Of a stretch of DNA of 64,000 nucleotides, positions 14,227-22,834 are shown piece after piece. This DNA is from a bacterium. Its GTDB lineage: Bacteria > Pseudomonadota > Alphaproteobacteria > Caulobacterales > Hyphomonadaceae. The stretch covers positions 495,696 through 559,695 of the forward strand of contig WGML01000006.1 in assembly GCA_016125045.1 (NCBI GenBank). The letters are read 5' to 3'. The first letter of the stretch is position 1; every line of letters starts with the position of its first letter. The translations under genes were made by a program, and so were the position numbers. The notes below the pieces were generated by a model. It did not search any database and had not been told where the DNA came from. It saw nothing but the letters and a program-made list of their open reading frames with translations.

Positions 14227-14243
14227 TAGGAGAGAGCGCCATA
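14227..14243 (+). promoter_or_regulatory. ribosome-binding site and ATA start codon of infC
   Basis: TAGGAGAG starts at 14227 and is followed, at normal spacing, by ATA (14241-14243), which begins the conserved IF-3 N-terminus ([12 protein letters not shown]). No ATG, GTG or TTG in frame lies close to this ribosome-binding site. Confidence 0.75.
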
Positions 14244-14780
14244 CCCCGTCGCCCACAAGCTGCACCGCCGCCGAAGAAAACCGGACCATCCGTCAACGAA
14301 GACATCACCGCCGCCCGCGTTCTGCTGATCGACGAGAACGGCGAAAAACAGGGCGTCATGCCGATCCAGGCCGCGCTGGACGCCGCCAAGGAAGCCGGCC
14401 TCGATCTGGTGGAGGTTGCGCCCGACGCCGATCCGCCAGTCGTCAAGATCGCCGACTACGGCAAGCAGCGCTTCGCCGAACAGAAGAAGAAGGCGGAGGC
14501 GCGCAAGAAACAGCGCTCGGCGGACCTCAAGGAAATCAAGATGCGGCCGAATATCGACACCCATGACTATGAGGTGAAGGCGCGCGCGATCCGTCGATTC
14601 TTTGAAGAAGGCGACAAGGTGAAGATCACGCTGCGGTTCCGCGGCCGCGAGATGGCGCACCAGCATCTAGGCATGGAGTTGCTGAACAAGGTGCGCGATG
14701 AATTCGCTCCGCTCGCCAAGGTTGAACTCGAGCCGAAGCTCGAAAACCGCCAGATGACGATGGTGCTGTCGCCCCGTTAG
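14241..14780 (+). CDS. infC: translation initiation factor IF-3
   Basis: IF-3 binds the 30S subunit, prevents premature 50S joining and rejects non-canonical start codons. The 179-residue product has the N-domain ([18 protein letters not shown]), the lysine-rich linker and the C-domain ([30 protein letters not shown]). I place the start at ATA 14241 because it follows a strong ribosome-binding site and gives the usual IF-3 N-terminus. The only in-frame ATG, at 14148, lies inside the GT9 gene and lacks a ribosome-binding site. A rare start codon in infC is a known autoregulatory device in other bacteria. Confidence 0.9.
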   Translation: MPRRPQAAPPPKKTGPSVNEDITAARVLLIDENGEKQGVMPIQAALDAAKEAGLDLVEVAPDADPPVVKIADYGKQRFAEQKKKAEARKKQRSADLKEIKMRPNIDTHDYEVKARAIRRFFEEGDKVKITLRFRGREMAHQHLGMELLNKVRDEFAPLAKVELEPKLENRQMTMVLSPR

Positions 14781-14856
14781 CAGCCAGATTGGCGGCGCGC
14801 GGTGCAACTGGGCAGGGTCTGGAACGCTCGTCGCGCCGGAGGAGCGCTTTACGATC

Positions 14857-15351
14857 ATGAACATGCGTTTGCGGCCGATGGGCGGAGCAGTCCCCGCGGC
14901 GCTGCTCGTGGCGCTGCTGACGGCGTCATGTGGGCCGAGCCCCGAAGGCGACCAGACCGCCGAAGTCGAGACCTTCGCGCAGACGGCGGACGCTTCAGGC
15001 GCACCCGACGGGGATCCGATCGGCGACATGGCCGATGCTGGAGCTGATCCAGAGCGCGCCGCTGAAGCAGAAGCCGCGCAGGCGGGAGAAGATGCGAAGC
15101 CCGCCGAAAGGCCAGACCCGCTTCTGGAAGCCAAACCCCCGCCGCCCGATCCGGAGGTCGAGGACGCCTGCGGCGCCGAGCCGCTCGGCGCGATTGTGGG
15201 CCAGCCCCTCGCGGACGCCGACGCCCCGAGGGAGGGTCCGCTCGTACGCTATATCGGCCCGACCACGATCGTGACCCGCGACCACCGGCCGGAGCGGCTG
15301 AACATCCATACCGACGACGCGGGCGTCGTGACCAAGGTGGTGTGCGGCTAA
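14857..15351 (+). CDS. I78 peptidase-inhibitor-like lipoprotein
   Basis: This 164-residue secreted protein has an N-terminal signal (AALLVALLTASC) with a plausible though not perfect lipobox. A long acidic Ala/Glu/Pro-rich linker follows. The C-terminal domain of about 65 residues matches the I78 peptidase-inhibitor family: CGAEPLGAIVGQPL, then VRYIGPTTIVTRDHRPERLN, and a terminal VVCG whose Cys should pair with the first Cys. It probably inhibits a serine protease in the periplasm or at the surface. It lies between infC and a convergent membrane hydrolase. Confidence 0.72.
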   Translation: MNMRLRPMGGAVPAALLVALLTASCGPSPEGDQTAEVETFAQTADASGAPDGDPIGDMADAGADPERAAEAEAAQAGEDAKPAERPDPLLEAKPPPPDPEVEDACGAEPLGAIVGQPLADADAPREGPLVRYIGPTTIVTRDHRPERLNIHTDDAGVVTKVVCG

Positions 15352-15370
15352 CGCGGGAGAGGCGACCCGG

Positions 15371-17050
15371 TCAGACCTGTGTCGCCTGCCCCGCCACGAC
15401 ATACCAGGTGATCAGGGTCCCGCAGATAATCGCGCCGGTGAACGCACCATTGGTACGCCGGAAAGTGAAGACCGAGATGATCGCCGTTGCGATCAGGATC
15501 GGCACGAACTGCATAGCGATCACGCTGTAAAGCGGATCCGTCCCCGGCAGACGCCCGACCGCGAAGAGGTAGCCGTAGACGCCGAGGATCATCGCCGTGA
15601 AGCCGCCGGCGGTAGCGACGACGGCGACCGCGTATTGTCCGAAGGCGCCTGACCGCTGAAGCGTGAGCGTCGCGTGCAGGACGCGCTGAGTGATGTAGAA
15701 GGAGGCCGTGAACGGCAGGAGGTATGCGAGAAAGATCGTCCAGTGGTGCGGAGCGAACGGCTTCAGCGCGACGACCCAGAAGCGCATGTCGGTCTTGAAC
15801 AGCACGTCCGACAGGATGACGAGCCCGTAGAGCGCGGCCACGGCGACAAGGCCCGCCGCCAGCTTGAGCGCGAGCGCGCCCTCCCCTCCCTTGCGCCAAG
15901 AGAACCCGAGCCCGACGAGCGAGGAGATGGCGGGCGCCAGCGTCCAGACGAGAATCTGGTTGGTGACGCCCTGCCTGAAGACCAGCCCTGGCGCGAAGAC
16001 GTCCCCCCATCCGGTGAGCGGAAAGTAGGCGATCGCCGGGATGAGAGAGGAGGCGAGCAGCGCGACCATCCAGACCGGCGAGACACGCTCAGCGCCGCCG
16101 ACGCCGGGCGCGCGGATGGCCGCGAACACCCCGGCTCCGCTGATGAGATCGAAACAGCCCAGCAGGAACACGAGGCCGCCGACGAGGGCGGCGAGCGTCG
16201 CAATCTCCTTGACCCACCAGACCTGGCTGGATTCGGGGATGGGGTTCGGCGCGCCGAGCGTTGCGTCCATCCAGGTGATGGCGTCGGCGACGGCTTCGGT
16301 AGAGATGTGGTCGCCGGGATGGGTGGTGTTGGGCACGGTGAGGCGGCGACCAGTCCCGGACTCGATGGATCCGTAAATACGACCTGGCTGGACCGCGCCC
16401 TCCGCTCCAAAAGCCGCCAGCAGCTTTTCGGAAGTGGCGATGTCGGCGGCCTTCTCCACGCCCCACATCAAGCGGGAGAATTCGTCAAAGCGGCTGAAGA
16501 TGACGGCGAGATTGCGCGGCTGGTCCGGTGTGGCGGGCGCCGAAAAGGGCGGACCGGTCGACGATCCGACGAGCGCGATCGCGCGATAGCCGTCGGGATC
16601 GGACGCGGCGGCGGCGAGCGAGGTCCATCCGCCCATGGAATGCCCCTCAAGTCCGATGCGCGAAGCGTCGACGTTCGGCAGGGTGCGGAGATAGGCGAGA
16701 GCGGCCGGACCACCGAACCCCTCGGCGAAGGCGGGTGGATCGGAGAAGCCGTGGCCCGACTGGTCCAGCGCGAGCACGACATAGCCGCGACGGGCGAATT
16801 CGATCGCGAAGGCGGATTGGGTCTCGCGCGAATTGATGTAGCCGTGGACGGCGAGGATGGCGGGCGCCGGCGTCTCGAGCGTGGCGTTGGGCGGGGTGTA
16901 GAGCAGCGCCGAAAGATGCCGCCCGTCGGCTGTCTCGATGCGGATGTCGCGAACGTCGACGCCGCCGGAGGTCTGGACCTGTCGGGCGACAAGTCCGCCG
17001 CCAAGACTGAGCGCAAGCCCGATGAGGGCCAAGAGCCAGCCGGTACGCAT
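15371..17050 (-). CDS. membrane protein with N-terminal alpha/beta hydrolase domain
   Basis: This 559-residue protein begins with a transmembrane or signal segment (WLLALIGLALSLGGGL). An alpha/beta hydrolase domain follows with an oxyanion-region motif HGYINSRETQ, LDQSGHGFSDP, the nucleophile elbow GHSMGGW and a late His in TTHPGDH. The last 280 or so residues contain about seven or eight hydrophobic helices. The hydrolase part is probably periplasmic and tethered by the helical domain. Substrate is unknown. I chose the ATG at 17050 because GGGAGG lies 9 bases upstream; an ATG three codons earlier abuts the ribosome-binding site. Confidence 0.78.
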   Translation of the reverse strand: MRTGWLLALIGLALSLGGGLVARQVQTSGGVDVRDIRIETADGRHLSALLYTPPNATLETPAPAILAVHGYINSRETQSAFAIEFARRGYVVLALDQSGHGFSDPPAFAEGFGGPAALAYLRTLPNVDASRIGLEGHSMGGWTSLAAAASDPDGYRAIALVGSSTGPPFSAPATPDQPRNLAVIFSRFDEFSRLMWGVEKAADIATSEKLLAAFGAEGAVQPGRIYGSIESGTGRRLTVPNTTHPGDHISTEAVADAITWMDATLGAPNPIPESSQVWWVKEIATLAALVGGLVFLLGCFDLISGAGVFAAIRAPGVGGAERVSPVWMVALLASSLIPAIAYFPLTGWGDVFAPGLVFRQGVTNQILVWTLAPAISSLVGLGFSWRKGGEGALALKLAAGLVAVAALYGLVILSDVLFKTDMRFWVVALKPFAPHHWTIFLAYLLPFTASFYITQRVLHATLTLQRSGAFGQYAVAVVATAGGFTAMILGVYGYLFAVGRLPGTDPLYSVIAMQFVPILIATAIISVFTFRRTNGAFTGAIICGTLITWYVVAGQATQV

Positions 17051-17087
17051 GATGCACATCCTCCCAGCGATCGCGGCGGCTTCTGGC

Positions 17088-17105
17088 CCGACAAGCCCTT
17101 GTCGG
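17088..17105. promoter_or_regulatory. 8-bp perfect inverted repeat, possible operator
   Basis: CCGACAAG (17088-17095) and CTTGTCGG (17098-17105) are perfect inverted repeats with a two-base spacer. They lie 38-55 bases upstream of the leftward membrane-hydrolase start, within the 227-base divergent gap shared with the carboxylesterase. Position and symmetry suit a dimeric repressor or activator. Confidence 0.4.
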
Positions 17106-17277
17106 ATGGCGACCGCTTGCGACGTGACGACGGCACATGATCACGCCAGCGCGGGGGCGGGCAAGGCATGCGTCGAGAGCGCGCTCAAGTTGACGAATTT
17201 TCATTGGCGATCGGGCGGGGGAACTCTAGTGGTTAACGGAACGACGGGCCCCTTCGGTTGACCTGGGAGATCATACC

Positions 17278-19065
17278 ATGCCGCGACAGCTCCTCCTGCG
17301 CATGATGGCGCGTACCTCGATCTGCACCGCCGCCCTCGCAATGGCGGTCGGTTGCTCCGTACTGCCGGGCTCCGGTCGCGCAAATGAGGGGGCCGCGCCG
17401 CAGGCGGCGTCTTCGGCGAGCGCGCTGGTGAGCGCCCCGACGCGCGCACCCGGCGTCGCGATGACGGCGAACGGTCCGGTGCAAGGTATCGATCGCGGGA
17501 CGATGCTCAGCTATTTCGCAATCCCCTTCGCGGCGCCGCCGGTCGGCGACCTGCGCTGGGCGCCGCCCCAGCCTGCGGCGAACTGGAGCGCGCCACGCGC
17601 CGAAACAGTGTCGGCGGCGGCCTGTGTGCAGCCGGGTGAAGGCCCCTTCAACGTCGCCAACAACAGCGAAGACTGCCTGTACCTTGAGGTTCACGCCCCG
17701 AAGGGCGAAGGGCCGTTCCCGGTGATGGTGTGGATCCATGGCGGCGCGTTCACGACGGGGGCCGCTTCGGTCTACTCCGATCCGACGCCGCTGATCGAGC
17801 AGGGCGCCATGGTCGTGTCGATCAACTACCGGCTGGGCGCGCTGGGCTTTCTCGGCCACCCCGCGCTGAAGGCGGCGGATGGATCGGTCGGCAATTACGG
17901 AATGATGGACCAGCAGGCTGCGCTGAAATGGGTCCGCGCCAACATCTCGGCGTTCGGCGGCGATCCGGACAATGTGACGATCTTTGGCGAGTCCGCGGGC
18001 GGTTTCAGCGTGCTGACGCATCTGGGATCACCGACGTCCGCCGGCCTGTTCGATCGGGCGATCATCCAGAGCGGGGCCTATGGCGTCGGAACACAACTCA
18101 GCCGCGAGGCGCTTGAAGCGCGGAGCACGAAGGTCGTTTCGGATGCGCTTGCAGCAGCCGAGAAGGCGGGGGTCGCCGCGCCCTGCACAGCGGAAACGGT
18201 GACCGCGGCCTGCCTGCGCGCCCTGCCCGACGAGGTGGTCCGCAAGCAGCTCACCGACGCCTTCGGCGCGGGCGGGTACAATCCGGTCCCGTCGGTCGAC
18301 GGCGGGGTGCTGACCAAGACCATCCGCGACGCCTTCGCCGCCGGGGAGAACAACAGGGTTCCGGTGATCAATGGTTCCAATGAGGATGAGTACAACCTGT
18401 TCGTCGCGCTGATCGAGCTTGGCGCACGCAGGGCCGCGTCGCCGCCGAATCTTGATCCCAACGACAAGAGCTTCGCCCTGCGCGCGGGGGCGTTTCCCTT
18501 CACCGTGGCGGCCCTCACCTCGGGGGCCGGACCTGTCGGCGTGACCGCGCAGGAACTCGTCTCAGATCACTATGCGCTCGAAGGTTACGGCCCGGACGAG
18601 GCGATGCAGGCGAGCCTCGCTGCGAGCGCCCTCGGGACTGACGCGGTGTTCTCATGCAACGGGCTCAATGTCACCAAACGCATCCAGGCGCAGGGAACGC
18701 CGGTGTGGATGTATGAGTTCCGCGACCAGACCGCACCGCCGCTCGTCGGCCTGATCGATGGGGAGGAACGGACAAGCCTGAAACAAGGCGCGGCGCACGC
18801 CGCGGAGCTTTCCTACCTGTTCAACCTCTCACCTTTGCGCAACGACGAGCAGCGGGCGTTGCAGACCACCATGGCGCAATACTGGGTGAGTTTCGCGCGC
18901 ACCGGCAATCCGAACGGCGGATCGGCTCCGGAGTGGCCGCGCTTCGGCGGCGGCGTACTGCAGGGACTGGACATCGCCTCGGCCGGCGGCGTCGCACCCT
19001 TCCAGGCGGCGGATTTCGCGGCGGCGCACAAGTGCGAGACGGCGTGGAAGGGGCTCACCTTTTAG
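17278..19065 (+). CDS. type-B carboxylesterase, exported
   Basis: This 595-residue protein belongs to the carboxylesterase/cholinesterase family. An N-terminal signal ends in AMAVGC, a plausible lipobox. The family motifs are in order: FAAPPVGDLRWAPP, EDCLYLEVHAP, the oxyanion WIHGGAF, the nucleophile FGESAGG (Ser239), a Glu in NGSNEDEYN and a His in GAAHAAELSYLF. It should hydrolyse carboxylic esters in the periplasm or on the outer membrane. GGGAG lies 9 bases before the ATG. It is divergent from the membrane hydrolase, so the two esterase-like genes share a promoter region. Confidence 0.9.
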   Translation: MPRQLLLRMMARTSICTAALAMAVGCSVLPGSGRANEGAAPQAASSASALVSAPTRAPGVAMTANGPVQGIDRGTMLSYFAIPFAAPPVGDLRWAPPQPAANWSAPRAETVSAAACVQPGEGPFNVANNSEDCLYLEVHAPKGEGPFPVMVWIHGGAFTTGAASVYSDPTPLIEQGAMVVSINYRLGALGFLGHPALKAADGSVGNYGMMDQQAALKWVRANISAFGGDPDNVTIFGESAGGFSVLTHLGSPTSAGLFDRAIIQSGAYGVGTQLSREALEARSTKVVSDALAAAEKAGVAAPCTAETVTAACLRALPDEVVRKQLTDAFGAGGYNPVPSVDGGVLTKTIRDAFAAGENNRVPVINGSNEDEYNLFVALIELGARRAASPPNLDPNDKSFALRAGAFPFTVAALTSGAGPVGVTAQELVSDHYALEGYGPDEAMQASLAASALGTDAVFSCNGLNVTKRIQAQGTPVWMYEFRDQTAPPLVGLIDGEERTSLKQGAAHAAELSYLFNLSPLRNDEQRALQTTMAQYWVSFARTGNPNGGSAPEWPRFGGGVLQGLDIASAGGVAPFQAADFAAAHKCETAWKGLTF

Positions 19066-19138
19066 CGTCAGCCGCGCAAGCGCTACCGCTCACTCTCCTC
19101 ACTTTGATTGACCCCTGATTGAAGGCTGCCTCCACGCC

Positions 19139-20812
19139 ATGGCGAGCGATATCGAGATTGCGCGATCCGTCGTGCTCAGGCCGATCGTGGATGTGGCGCG
19201 CGACGCGGGCGTTCCAGAGGCCGCCGTCTATCGCTATGGCCCACACCAGGCGAAACTCGACAGCGGGTTTGTGGCGGGGTTGAAGGAGCGACCGGTTGGC
19301 CGCCTGATCCTGGTGACAGCGATCAATCCAACGCCCCCCGGAGAAGGCAAGACGACCACGACGATCGGGCTCGGCGACGCGCTGAACCGGATCGGCAAGC
19401 GCGCGGTCGTGGCCCTGCGCGAGCCCTCGCTCGGTCCGGTTTTCGGGCGAAAGGGAGGAGCGACCGGCGGCGGACGCGCGCAGGCGGCCCCGATGGAGTC
19501 GATCAACCTCCATTTCACCGGAGACTTTCATGCGGTGACTGCGGCGCACAACCTGCTCGCGGCGATGGTCGACAATCACCTGTTCTGGGGCAATGCGCTC
19601 GACATAGATCCGCGAACCATCACCTGGCGGCGGGTGATGGACATGAACGACCGGTCGCTGCGCAAGGTGGTGGTGGGCGTTGGCGACGGCGTCAACGGGC
19701 AGGCGCGGGAAACCGGTTTCGACATCACGGTCGCCTCCGAAGTGATGGCGATCTTGTGCCTCGCATCGGACATCGAGGACCTGCAGCAGCGGCTCGCACG
19801 GATCATCATCGGACGGCGGCGTTCCGGCGAGGCGGTGACGGCGCGCGACCTTGGGGCGGACGGCGCGATGGCTGCGCTCCTCAAGGAGGCCATCCTGCCC
19901 AACCTCGTCCAGAGTCTCGAGGGCCGGCCGATCCTGATTCATGGCGGCCCGTTCGCCAACATCGCACACGGCTGCAATTCGATCATCGCAACCCGCGCGG
20001 CGATGCATCTTGGCGAGTACGCGGTGACGGAGGCAGGGTTCGGCGCGGACCTCGGCGCGGAGAAGTTCCTTGATATCGCCTGTCCCGCCGGCGGTTTCGC
20101 GCCGGACGCCGCGGTGATTGTCGCGACCCTGCGGGCGATGAAACATCAAGGGGGAGCGGACGCCGCCGCGGTGCAGGAGCCTAACGGCGAAGCGCTTGCC
20201 AAGGGGATGCAGAATCTCGCCCGGCATGTGCGCAATGTCGGCCAGTTCGGCGTGCCGGCGGTCGTGGCGATCAACCATTTCGCGGGTGATACCGACGCAG
20301 AGCTCGAAGCGGTGCAGGCGTTCTGCGCATCAGAACTCGGCGTGCGCGCGGTGGTCTGCCGACACTGGGCGCTCGGGTCGGAGGGAGCCGTGGCGCTGGC
20401 GCGCGAGGTGGTGCGGACGGTCGAGACAACGCCCGCGTCCTACGCCCCTCTCTATGACGCTGGCCTTCCGCTCCTGGACAAGATCACGTGCGTGGCGCGC
20501 TCAATCTACCACGCGGCCGATGTGTCGGTGTCGCCCGCGGCGGCGCGGGACCTGCGCCGCTTTGAAGCCGATGGATGGGGCGGGCTGCCGGTGTGCATCG
20601 CGAAGACCCCCTACTCCTTCTCGGCCGATGAGACGCTGCTCGGAGCCCCGACCGGGCACACCCTGCCTGTGCGCGAGGTGCGGCTGGCGGCGGGCGCGGG
20701 GTTTGTGGTGGCGATCTGCGGCGACGTGATGACCATGCCTGGCCTGCCGAAGACGCCTGGCGCGACCCGCATCGGCCTCGACGCGGAGGGATGCATCACC
20801 GGGCTGTCCTGA
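19139..20812 (+). CDS. fhs: formate-tetrahydrofolate ligase
   Basis: This ATP-dependent enzyme makes 10-formyl-tetrahydrofolate from formate and THF for one-carbon metabolism. The 557-residue length is normal. A P-loop [11 protein letters not shown] lies at about 65-75, and typical blocks follow, such as [23 protein letters not shown] and [14 protein letters not shown]. It starts 73 bases after the carboxylesterase. I see no classical ribosome-binding site before the ATG. Confidence 0.95.
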   Translation: MASDIEIARSVVLRPIVDVARDAGVPEAAVYRYGPHQAKLDSGFVAGLKERPVGRLILVTAINPTPPGEGKTTTTIGLGDALNRIGKRAVVALREPSLGPVFGRKGGATGGGRAQAAPMESINLHFTGDFHAVTAAHNLLAAMVDNHLFWGNALDIDPRTITWRRVMDMNDRSLRKVVVGVGDGVNGQARETGFDITVASEVMAILCLASDIEDLQQRLARIIIGRRRSGEAVTARDLGADGAMAALLKEAILPNLVQSLEGRPILIHGGPFANIAHGCNSIIATRAAMHLGEYAVTEAGFGADLGAEKFLDIACPAGGFAPDAAVIVATLRAMKHQGGADAAAVQEPNGEALAKGMQNLARHVRNVGQFGVPAVVAINHFAGDTDAELEAVQAFCASELGVRAVVCRHWALGSEGAVALAREVVRTVETTPASYAPLYDAGLPLLDKITCVARSIYHAADVSVSPAAARDLRRFEADGWGGLPVCIAKTPYSFSADETLLGAPTGHTLPVREVRLAAGAGFVVAICGDVMTMPGLPKTPGATRIGLDAEGCITGLS

Positions 20813-20959
20813 AATGTGGGAAGACCGGGGGTCTGAATCATTCGGGACCTGTCGCGCTTGCTTTCCGCGCGGGCGTCGGTATACACAGCCCCCTTCTCAC
20901 CACCGCACCAGCCGGGGCCCAAGGCATGCCTCGGCGGTCATAACCCAAGCGGAGGAAAG

Positions 20960-21034
20960 ATGGCTCGTCCATCCATCCCCCGCGGCGCGCCCTTCGCCGG
21001 ATGCGCCCACAGGAGCAGAAAATGCCGAAGATGA
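20960..21034 (+). CDS. putative 24-codon leader ORF overlapping rpmI
   Basis: An ATG at 20960 follows a strong ribosome-binding site (GGAGGAAAG). It opens a 24-codon Arg/Pro-rich reading frame whose TGA stop (21032-21034) lies 10 bases past the rpmI start at 21022, in another frame. Ribosomes finishing this frame would sit on the rpmI ribosome-binding site, so it may couple or regulate L35-L20 synthesis. No homology is known to me, and it could be chance. Confidence 0.35.
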   Translation: MARPSIPRGAPFAGCAHRSRKCRR

Positions 21035-21228
21035 AGACCAAGAAAGCCGCTGCGAAGCGGTTCACGATGACGGGTACAGGCAAGCTGAAACGCGGTGTCG
21101 CCGGCAAGCGGCACCGGCTGATCGGCCACAACGGCAAGTATATCCGCCAGAACCGCGGCACGCTCGTCGTCGCCGAGGTGGATACGCCCCGCGTCAAGAA
21201 GATGTTCCTGCCCAACGGGCTCGACTGA
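21022..21228 (+). CDS. rpmI: 50S ribosomal protein L35
   Basis: L35 is a small basic protein of the large ribosomal subunit. The 68-residue product has the standard start MPKMKTKKAAAKRF and a KRHRLIGHN core. I chose ATG 21022 with AGGAG six bases upstream rather than the in-frame ATG at 21001. rplT follows 73 bases later in the usual order. Confidence 0.96.
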   Translation: MPKMKTKKAAAKRFTMTGTGKLKRGVAGKRHRLIGHNGKYIRQNRGTLVVAEVDTPRVKKMFLPNGLD

Positions 21229-21301
21229 CACTTGCCCCTTTCCCGGGCCGGGCGGTGATCACCCTCCCCCCTGGGTCTGACCTCATCATTGGAGTGAACC
21301 C

Positions 21302-21664
21302 ATGCCACGCGCACGCGGCAAAGTTCCGGCACACGCCCGGCACCGCAAAGTCATCAAGGCCGCCAAAGGTTTCTACGGCCGCCGCAAGAATACGTTCCGC
21401 GCCGCCCAGGCGGCGGTCGTCAAGGCCGGAACCAACGCCTATATCGGCCGCAAGCAGAAGAAGCGGGTTTTCCGCTCGCTCTGGATTCAGCGGATCAACG
21501 CCGCGGTGCGGTCGGTCGACGACACGCTCACTTATTCGCGCTTCATCGACGGCCTCACCAAGGCCGGCATCGAGGTCGACCGCAAGGTGATGGCGGACAT
21601 CGCGGTGAAGGAGCCGGCCGCATTCAGCGCTCTGGTGGAGAAAGCCCGGGCCGCACTCGCCTAG
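21302..21664 (+). CDS. rplT: 50S ribosomal protein L20
   Basis: L20 is needed for early assembly of the large ribosomal subunit and represses its own operon in several bacteria. It has 120 residues and begins [16 protein letters not shown], with the conserved [11 protein letters not shown] and [11 protein letters not shown] blocks. It is the second gene of rpmI-rplT, and pheS follows after 84 bases. Confidence 0.97.
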   Translation: MPRARGKVPAHARHRKVIKAAKGFYGRRKNTFRAAQAAVVKAGTNAYIGRKQKKRVFRSLWIQRINAAVRSVDDTLTYSRFIDGLTKAGIEVDRKVMADIAVKEPAAFSALVEKARAALA

Positions 21665-21748
21665 TCGCCGCCGCCCGTCTTTCTCCGCCGCTTCCGACCC
21701 GACGGCATGGGGCGGATCAAGCCTCGTGCGCCCCCGCCATGAGGCCCG

Positions 21749-22834
21749 ATGATGCCCGCACTGCCCGACCTTGCGCCCATCGAGACGAGCGCGCTTGCCG
21801 CGGTCGCCGCCGCGTCAGACGAGGCGACGCTTGAAGCCGTGCGCATCGCTGAACTCGGCAAGAAGGGGCGAGTCTCGCTGTTGATGCGCGAGCTCGGCGG
21901 GATGAGCCCGGAGGAACGTCAGACCGCCGGACCGGCGCTGAACGGCCTGCGCGACCGTCTCGCGGAAGCGATCTCCGCCCGCAAGGCGGCGCTGGAGGCG
22001 AATGCGCTCAACGCGCGACTGGCGACGGAACGCGAGGACCTGACCCTGCCTCCGCGCCCTGATCCGATAGGTGCACTTCATCCGGTGATGCAGGTGTTTG
22101 AAGAACTTGCCGCGATCTTCGGCGATATGGGGTTTGCAGTCGCCGAGGGCCCCGACATCGAGGACGACTTCCACAACTTCACCGCGCTCAACTTCCCCGA
22201 GGGCCACCCCGCGCGCGAGATGCACGACACCTTTTTCCTGAGGGCGGACGCCAAGGGCGCTCGGAAAGTGCTCCGCACACATACGAGTCCGGTGCAGATC
22301 CGCACGATGGTGAGCCAGAAGCCGCCGATCCGCATCATTGCGCCCGGCCGGGTCTACCGGAAGGACTGGGATGCGACGCACACGCCGATGTTCCACCAGA
22401 TCGAGGGTCTGGTGATCGACTGCGAGGTGCATATGGGGCATCTGAAGACCTGCCTGACGGAGGCGTTCTCACGCTTCTTCGAAGTGCCGCTCGCCCAGTC
22501 GCGCTTCCGGCCGCACTTCTTCCCGTTCACCGAGCCCTCGGCGGAGATGGACATCCGCTGCGACCGGTCCGGCGGCGAAATCCGGGTCGGCGAGGGGGCG
22601 GATTGGCTCGAGATTCTGGGCTGCGGGATGGTGCATCCCAATGTGCTGAGGACGTGCGGCGTCGACCCCGACGCCTATCAGGGCTTCGCCTTCGGTCTCG
22701 GCGTCGACCGGCTCGCCATGCTGAAATACGGCATGCCCGATTTGCGCCCCTATTTCGAGGCGGACGTCGACTGGACCCGACATTATGGGTTCAAGCCGTG
22801 GCTGCTGCCGACGGTGACAGGGGGGCTGTCATGA
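21749..22834 (+). CDS. pheS: phenylalanine-tRNA ligase alpha subunit
   Basis: This is the catalytic subunit of the alpha2-beta2 phenylalanyl-tRNA synthetase (361 residues). The N-terminal coiled coil binds tRNA. Class II motifs are clear: the [10 protein letters not shown] block, [15 protein letters not shown] for motif 2 and [14 protein letters not shown] for motif 3. Two tandem ATGs occur at the start. Its stop overlaps the pheT start by four bases (ATGA), so subunits are made in step. Confidence 0.97.
   Translation: MMPALPDLAPIETSALAAVAAASDEATLEAVRIAELGKKGRVSLLMRELGGMSPEERQTAGPALNGLRDRLAEAISARKAALEANALNARLATEREDLTLPPRPDPIGALHPVMQVFEELAAIFGDMGFAVAEGPDIEDDFHNFTALNFPEGHPAREMHDTFFLRADAKGARKVLRTHTSPVQIRTMVSQKPPIRIIAPGRVYRKDWDATHTPMFHQIEGLVIDCEVHMGHLKTCLTEAFSRFFEVPLAQSRFRPHFFPFTEPSAEMDIRCDRSGGEIRVGEGADWLEILGCGMVHPNVLRTCGVDPDAYQGFAFGLGVDRLAMLKYGMPDLRPYFEADVDWTRHYGFKPWLLPTVTGGLS

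Noticed and set aside
14148..14240. ATG at 14148 as the infC start
   Set aside because: It overlaps the GT9 stop, lacks a ribosome-binding site and adds 31 residues not seen in IF-3.
12974..14446. 490-residue leftward ORF antisense to GT9 and infC
   Set aside because: It covers two recognisable rightward genes and has no family motif.
15674..17140. 488-residue rightward ORF antisense to the membrane hydrolase
   Set aside because: Its composition is Arg/Glu/Asp/Gly-rich without motifs, while the leftward frame has catalytic residues and helices.
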